From Capsicum annuum (Eukaryota; Streptophyta; Magnoliopsida; Solanales; Solanaceae), in assembly GCF_002878395.1 (NCBI RefSeq), contig NC_061116.1:120517128-120581127 (forward strand): a stretch of 64,000 bases of DNA, in the 5' to 3' direction. The notes beneath the pieces were generated by a model. The model was given only the letters and a program-made list of their open reading frames with translations, had not been told where the DNA came from and searched no databases. How positions within the stretch are numbered: position 1 is the first letter of the stretch; the number at the start of each line of letters is the position of its first letter. The position numbers and the translations under genes were made by a program. Below are positions 58,656-64,000 of this stretch, piece after piece.

Positions 58656-59809
58656 TGTAAGACTCTTAAAATTTTCATCATTTTATTTTTGACCTTCCCA
58701 CATGCGAAATATCAATTTTTTACTTGAATTCTGTGTAGGAATGTCAAAAGGATAAGTTGGAAAAGTTTTAGAATTTTTGGAAGGGATTCGGGGTCATTTT
58801 GGCACCCCGAGGCAGTGAAGATCGCAATATCTTCGTGTCACAGAGATTACCCTCTGTGATACTAGCGTGGAATGGAGGATAACCTCTGCAATATTGGTGT
58901 GCCATGCCAAGGTGTAATTTTCGTCCAATCTTGGTTTTTTTCACTTAAGGGTGATGGGCTTTTGATCTTTGCACCTTTTTCATGACATTTAAATATAAAA
59001 TAGTCTCATTTCCATCAGTTTTCAAATTTCGAATCCTCCTATTTCACTCTCTAACACAAAACTCAAGAACATTCAAGGGTTTCACTGTGCATTCATTATC
59101 CGGGCTTCAAACTTTAAATTGATTTCAAATTCTTGTGTGTTTCAGACATGTATCCCTACTCTAAATTAATTTTATACAAAAGCATATGTTTAATTACTGT
59201 CCATGTGGTTTAATTGTTGGATTTTGAATATGGGTTGAGGGATTGGAATGGTTGTTATATGAATTGAATTTTCATGGTTTTGAATTGGTTGTATATGCTT
59301 TAATCTATGATTTTGAACCAAATAAATACATAGGTGTGGGAACCTGAATGGAAACATGGTTTTCTCCAAATTTTATGATTTAAAGGTTTGGTATTGATTT
59401 TAACCTCAACCCAGTTGGTGAAATTGATTTTGAAACATGGATATATACATAATCTACTTCACTTTTGAAAGCTTGCATTTCATAAAAGGTTAATGGAACA
59501 TAAATTGGCTTTAAAAAGGCCCTGGTGTCCATGGATTGGCTTTCAATTGGAAACTTTGGAGTCAATTTGGCTAATTGATTTTGGTATGGCATAATAAAAT
59601 TGGCTTGCAAGCTTAACTTTATTTGATATTATGATACCAACAGTAAATGCCTAATTAAAAGACTCCTTGATTGTTGAATGGGAATGTGTGTAAATGGTTT
59701 TACTTTAAGCTTAAAGCGGGTTGTGTAGCTCGTTGTGGAAGGTGGAGGTCCCGAGAGGACCGATACTGAAAACTATGTTTGCCGACGTGGGTATCTTTAA
59801 GACCGTGTG

Positions 59810-59853
<44 letters not shown>

Positions 59854-60606
59854 AAATGGTTGGAGCCTCGGTGGCTTTGGTCCTTCCTCAAATTTCTCCG
59901 GTTCATGCAGCTAACATGCACTGGAGCCCTTTTAGCTGGGGGAGCTAACCCATATAGCCCGTGGGTGCCCTTAGGACAGATAGAGCTATACAATCCAAGA
60001 TAATGATTTTAAATCTCATGCTTAAACCTCGTTCCTTATCCCGACATCTTATATACGTATATACAATGTGCGCATGTGGTTTTATTTGGTTTTGGAAGTG
60101 GCATTATTTTATATCTATCCTGAGTTACATGCCAGTTCTTATCCCACTGGCCGTCCTAGGACGCTACATTGTTTCATAATGTAGGGTCCGAACACACTTG
60201 TTTTACCCCTATGCAAGGTTAGGTGGATTAATACTACGGTTGAGCTTTTGTGGAGTGGTAAGCCTCTATCCCTCGAAAGGCCCTATTATTTCCACGTTCT
60301 TTTATTTTGACTCAGTAATTTTGAATTCTTTTGATATGGTCGGGGGCATGTCTCGATCTATTTGGTAGTTTGGTTTTAGAGGCTATTGTGGACAGATGTG
60401 GGTTGTTTGGCTGTTGTTTTGACTCTTTGTTTCATTGAGTCATTTTTTCATCACTTTATTTTCATCTTGAGTTGGCTTTCGCATTGTTATCATTATTATC
60501 TTTATGGTTATTTTTGTGCTCATGAGGTTAGGCAATGGGGATGGTCTTCGATTCCTAGTGGGCTTGAGATACCTGTCGTGGCTAGACCTTGGTTTGAGTT
60601 GTGACA
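58656..60606 (+). repeat. 3' LTR of chromovirus 2
   Basis: TGTAAGACTCTTAAAATTTTC...GAGTTGTGACA, 1951 bp. The position of the TRIM-like element in the 5' LTR is uninterrupted here (ACATAATCTACTTCAC near 59447). An (AT)n run replaces the (TG)n of the 5' LTR. Confidence 0.93.
59817..59851 (+). repeat. (AT)n microsatellite in the 3' LTR
   Basis: About 15 AT units, followed by TTTGAAATGGTTGGAGCC. The 5' LTR has (TG)n at the same place before TTTGGAATGGTTGGAGCC. Confidence 0.95.
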
Positions 60607-60947
60607 TAACTCATCTCGGGATTAGCTATCCTGGAATTGTAGTGTTTTTCTTATCCTTCCTTGAGGGTGAGATAAATAAGCCCGAGATAGCTAATCTCGA
60701 GACTAATAAACCTGAGATAACTTGTCTTTCAACCAAACAACTGCTAAAAGTCTTGTTTAGGGGGAGATTTTCTCCCAACTGTTTTATATTTTCTTTAATA
60801 TTAGTTTTCATATGTAGGTCAATTGGTCAAATAATACTAATAGTATGTCTTTTTAGTATATTTTTATTTGTCATCTGAATTATTACCGTCTTGGTTTGCA
60901 AACTATAATCTTCCGCATGACGCCCTCTCAATTTCGAACCCAACAAG

Positions 60948-60959
60948 TGGTATCAAAGC
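60948..60959 (+). other. Primer-binding site of the outer short LTR element
   Basis: TGGTATCAAAGC, two bases after the left LTR end at 60945; complementary to initiator tRNA-Met. Confidence 0.9.
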
Positions 60960-61140
60960 ATACGGTTCAAAGTTCCAATAGTTTGGTGAACGAGATTAAA
61001 GATAAGTTCAAAGCGGTTTTAAATCAAGATGCAACCAATTTGACGATAATGAAGATTTTTGTCCAACTACATGTGGAGAAGAAATTTCAATCATATTTTC
61101 AATATTCCTGCTACTGCGTCTTTAAAAATAAAAATAAAAT

Positions 61141-61393
61141 ATCACTCCCTCCGTTTTCAAAAAAATGACCTACTTTTCTTTTTAGTCTGTTTAAAAAAGA
61201 ATGACCCCTTTCCTTTTTTGACAATACTTTAATTTCAACTTTCCACATGGCATGTTTAGGACGACAAGATCAAAGGGCATTTCGGTACATTTGACACAAG
61301 TTTAACTTAAGCTCATAAGATTAAAAGTCTTCTTTATTTTCTTAAACTTTGTGTCAAGCTAAAGTAGGTCATTCTTTTTTAAACGGAGGAAGT
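61141..61393. mobile_element. Stowaway-like MITE
   Basis: Ends CTCCCTCCGTTTT and AAACGGAGGAAG are inverted repeats of the CTCCCTCCG type, and the right end abuts TA. The interior is inverted-repeat rich (AATGACCTACTTT...AAAGTAGGTCATT). Typical Tc1/mariner-derived MITE of about 250 bp, lying in the internal region of the outer LTR element. The left TA is displaced by 2-3 bases, so its edge is approximate. Confidence 0.85.
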
Positions 61394-61539
61394 AATTTTT
61401 AATTTATTTTTAATCATGATATTTTAAAAATTATTTTTAACCATGGAAAATAGCAGTGATGAAGATTATATCAAGAATGAAGTTCATAAATGTGAAAAAG
61501 GCGGATAAGTGAAGAAAATTAAGCCAAAACGGGAAGATT

Positions 61540-61935
61540 TGTTAGGATTTTTGCCTTGATTTTCTTACCAAATTTAAGTTTTACTTTTCTTAGAAAGAAA
61601 ATAATACCATAATTACTTTTATTTTTCCTAAAATAAAAATATAAAACTCTTCCATATTTGGCAAACTTCTTTCTTGAAGGAAAGATTTTGGACCTCTATA
61701 AATAGAAGACCCCTCTTCTCATTCTATAACATAGTAACATCCACAATGTAGTCCTTTAAGAATCTGGCTTAGGGGGGGATTTCTCTCATATTAGTTTTCA
61801 TGTGTAGTCCAATTAGTCAAATAATATCAATAATATGTCTTTTTAATATATTTTTATTTTGCATCTGAATTATCACCGTCTTGATGTGCAAACTATAAGT
61901 TTCCGCATGACTCTCTCTCAATTTCGAGTCCAACA
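61540..61935 (+). repeat. Right LTR of the outer short LTR element
   Basis: TGTTAGGATTTTTGCC...GAGTCCAACA, 396 bp, with a TATA-like CTCTATAAATAG near 61697 that the left LTR has lost. Confidence 0.9.
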
Positions 61936-61940
61936 ACATT

Positions 61941-62331
61941 AACAGCTCAACCTTAGACTTAAAGGTTTCTTGAAATTATTTCTAGGTTATGGTATGAAAT
62001 ATTATGTTTCACGAGATCAGGGAAGTGGTTCATCAACAAATTTTTTTATGTAGGAATACTGTTCATATTTTTTGAGCTTTGCTTGAGGTTTAGAATAATG
62101 GAACATTTCTAGGAGTGTTTAACAGTAATATTTCGGTCTTCAAGAGTTTACTGATAATTATAGATATTTCTAATCTCTCTAACAAAAAATTTTATGCTCT
62201 ATATACCCAAAAATCAAAGAATATCTAAGTGCACAATGGGGATAAAAAAATGATGTTAGATGCCCTAATAGATGACAAGTATTCCTTAAAACTAAAAATG
62301 AAAATAATATTTTTTTAAAAAAGAATGTCAT
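61941..62331. other. Unassigned DNA
   Basis: Continuation of the target at 42611. No gene or repeat seen. Confidence 0.4.
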
Positions 62332-62795
62332 GTTTGACCAAACTTCTAAAATCAGTTTATTTTGAAAAGTGATTTTCAAAAAATTACTTTTGGTGAGAAG
62401 CAGTTTATGTTTGCAGGGGCGGACCTACGTATATTTTTTGGATGCTTCAACACTCATTAAACTCAACGCGGAATAGATATAATTATATAGATAATATACG
62501 AAAATAGGTATAAAACATATGAAAACACCCACTAAAACAAAATGTTGGTTGGGTACACTAGCATTTAGGCTGATCTTAAGATTCTCCACTGAAGGAGCAT
62601 CCTGGGTTCGAACCTTGTTGAGTATATTTTTTCCAACAATGTTTTTTTTTTAAATAAATGCTTTAGGAGAGAAACTATTTTTTTAGCTTATGAAAAACTA
62701 TTTCTACTACTCCCAGAAGCACTAACACCTTAATTTTTTGTAATGAACACTTTTGAAAAAAAAATACTTTTGGAGAAAAATTAGCTTGGCCAAAA
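62332..62795. mobile_element. MITE with an internal 226-bp insertion
   Basis: Outer ends TTTGACCAAACTTCTAAAAT and the inverse of GGCCAAGCTAATTTTTC form inverted repeats, with further pairing inward (AAAAGTGATTTT). Inside, 62413-62638 (GCAGGGGCGGACC...TTTTTTCCAACA) is flanked by ATGTTT on both sides (62407-62412 and 62639-62644) and looks like a separate small insertion. That insert contains GGTTCGAACC, which resembles a tRNA B box, but no A box was found. Confidence 0.6.
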
Positions 62796-62929
62796 AGGCT
62801 ATATATTTTCCTTAGGAGGCTTTGTACACATTTTTAAATATATTTATTTGCCTATTTTGTGTATAAAAAAACTTAGTGCCGAATCATCAAATAAGAGAGT
62901 AAAAGACGTTGTTAAACTGCTTATCTTTA

Positions 62930-63380
62930 TATTTATATAATATACTAAAAGTGTGAAAACCTAAAAAGGTGATTTAAATTTTTTGTCCTTCATTAAAAAA
63001 TTCTTCTTTAGACAAAACTATCTTTTTACTATATTTTTTAATTTGTTATTTAATTATTCTTTTATTATATTAACTAGACTTCCTAAAATATATGGTAAGA
63101 TGATTAATTAATATTTTTCTTTCTTTTAGACTTCCTAAAATATATGAGACTCCTAAAATATATGGTAGGAGAATTAATTAATATTTTTCTTTCTATTAGA
63201 CTTCTTAAAATATATGGGACTCCTAAAATATATGGTAGAAGAATTAATTAATATTTTTCTTTGTATTAGACTTCCTAAAATATATGGGACTGCTAAAATA
63301 TATGGTAGGAGAATTAATTAATATTTTTTTCTACTGTTCAATTAGAAAAATACTCTTAAAATAATACTCTATTAAGAAAT
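62930..63380. repeat. 70-bp tandem array, block 1
   Basis: TAGACTTCCTAAAATATATG with GGTAGGAGAATTAATTAATA recurs near 63075, 63128, 63198 and 63268 (70-bp steps after a shorter first unit). It is preceded by TTTTTTGTCCTTCATTAAAAAA and followed by AAATACTTCTATAAATATTG. Confidence 0.9.
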
Positions 63381-63539
63381 ACTTCTATAAATATTGATTT
63401 AGAATTGTTAAATATTATAATTTCTTTTTACTATATATATGTTATGACTCCTTTAAACCTTTTCTATTTTCTTACCAATTAGTGGGAAATCTTCATATTA
63501 TAAATTTCATACGTTGATTTTTGTTTTTGTTTTCTTTTT

Positions 63540-63935
63540 CTAATTTGTTAGTTAAGTGTACCCAAAAGTGATTTGAACTTTTTGTCCTTCATTAAAAAAA
63601 TTTTATTTAGACAAAACAATCTTTTCACCATATTTTTTAATTTATTATTTAATTATTTTTTTATTATATTAACTAGACTTTCTAAAATATATGGTAGGAG
63701 AATTAATTAATATTTTTCTTTCTATTAGACTTTCTAAAATATGTGGGACTCCTAAAATATATGGGAGGAGAATTAATTAATATTTTTCTTTCTATTAGAC
63801 TTCCTAAAATATATTGGACTCTTAAAATATATGGTAGGAGAATTAATCAATATTTTTATTTCTATTATTCAGTTGAAAAAATACTCCTAAAATAGGACTC
63901 TGTTAAGGAAATACTTCTATAAATATTGAGATGTA
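63540..63935. repeat. 70-bp tandem array, block 2
   Basis: Second copy of the whole block, with the same leading TTTTTGTCCTTCATTAAAAA, units near 63675, 63726 and 63796, and the same trailing AAATACTTCTATAAATATTG. It lies about 600 bp after block 1 and so forms a larger direct duplication. Confidence 0.9.
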
Positions 63936-64000
63936 CGTTCAACTAGAGAACAAACCGATTTGTCTCTTGGGAGAATATGATTGCAGCTCATCCAACTTGA
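63936..64000. other. Window end, unassigned
   Basis: Short non-coding stretch after the second array. Confidence 0.3.

Larger units (their letters stand above)
42826..60606 (+). mobile_element. Ty3/gypsy chromovirus (Del/Tekay type), element 2, with nested insertions
   Basis: Left LTR 42826-45571 and right LTR 58656-60606; perfect target duplication TAACT (42821-42825 and 60607-60611). Without its insertions the element is about 9 kb. The left LTR is longer only because of a 749-bp TRIM-like element. gag is interrupted by the 8-kb non-coding element at 45963-53988. Plus-strand pieces of gag, protease, RT, RNase H, integrase and chromodomain follow in chromovirus order. It inserted into the Tourist-like MITE. 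Stops are frequent, so it is inactive. Confidence 0.93.
42726..60744. mobile_element. Tourist-like MITE interrupted by chromovirus 2
   Basis: Halves 42726-42825 and 60612-60744 make a 233-bp element with ends GGGATCATTTGG and CCAAACAACTGC and direct TAA at 42723-42725 and 60745-60747. Internal AACTAATCTCGGGATTA-like motifs recur in both halves. It is related to the MITE at 14243-14459 (ends GGGGTCGTTTGG). It lies in the left LTR of the outer element; the right LTR at 61760 shows the uninterrupted site. Confidence 0.82.
42617..61935 (+). mobile_element. Short non-autonomous LTR retrotransposon (outermost of the nest)
   Basis: The left LTR starts TGTTAGGCTTTTTG at 42617 and ends AACCCAACA at 60945, split by the MITE and chromovirus. 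The right LTR is 61540-61935 (TGTTAGGATTTTTG...GAGTCCAACA). Perfect 5-bp duplication ACATT at 42612-42616 and 61936-61940. The primer-binding site is at 60948 and a purine stretch (AAAACGGGAAGAT) precedes the right LTR. Without insertions the internal region is about 340 bp and has no gag-pol, so it is of TRIM/SMART size. The left LTR lacks about 100 bp that the right has, including the TATA-like CTCTATAAATAG near 61697. Confidence 0.88.

Noticed and set aside
59700..60003. Overlapping frames with Tyr-Ile repeats
   Set aside because: Translation of the (AT)n microsatellite in an LTR.
62598..62617. Possible tRNA gene from GGTTCGAACC
   Set aside because: No A box, no cloverleaf and no acceptor stem pairing around it.
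1..64000. Endogenous plant pararetrovirus sequences
   Set aside because: I looked for reverse transcriptase without adjacent integrase, and for movement-protein-like motifs; both gypsy-type pol regions have integrase and LTRs, so these are retrotransposons.

Overview
This window looks like plant nuclear DNA made almost entirely of transposable elements. The LTR families, Del/Tekay-type chromovirus domains and MITE families are the kind I associate with Solanaceae, and a large heterochromatic genome such as pepper or tobacco would fit; the genus is an inference. I found no intact host gene. All long coding stretches are decayed retrotransposon or transposase genes. The closest thing to a gene is a broken FAR1/FHY3-like (MULE-derived) sequence at the left end.

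Layout. (a) 1-15079: a FAR1-like pseudogene is split into 1-275 and about 13315-14235. Between the pieces is LTR-like DNA holding a chromovirus-type LTR (568-12174). That LTR is split by a hAT transposon (1613-11686), which itself holds a full Ty1/copia element on the minus strand (3220-8355, LTRs of 299 bp, TSD TCCCT). A Tourist-like MITE lies at 14243-14459. (b) 15080-18830: a second, badly decayed hAT. (c) 19468-40135: one old minus-strand copia element opened by three later insertions: a 4.4-kb solo LTR (20334-24721, TSD CCCAC), a full-length Ty3/gypsy chromovirus (25165-34623, two 2274-bp LTRs), and a MULE-like TIR element (37876-39217). The copia reading frame resumes across the first two. 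(d) 40136-42616: AT-rich DNA with a 109-bp tandem array. (e) 42617-61935: a nest four levels deep. A short LTR element (TSD ACATT) holds a Tourist-like MITE (TSD TAA) in its left LTR; the MITE holds a second chromovirus (42826-60606, TSD TAACT); that chromovirus holds a small TRIM-like element in its left LTR (TSD ATAAT) and a non-coding large retrotransposon derivative in its gag (45963-53988, TSD TGATG). A Stowaway-like MITE lies in the outer element. (f) 61936-64000: a further MITE and AT-rich 70-bp tandem arrays.

How the parts relate. The non-coding element at 45963-53988 shares LTR, primer-binding site and leader sequence with the coding chromovirus at 25165-34623, so the two look like a non-autonomous/autonomous pair. 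The polyproteins carry many TAG stops and Cys-to-Tyr changes at zinc-binding positions, as expected after cytosine-methylation decay. Boundaries were set by eye from TG...CA ends, target-site duplications, primer-binding sites and polypurine tracts; similarity searches were not possible.
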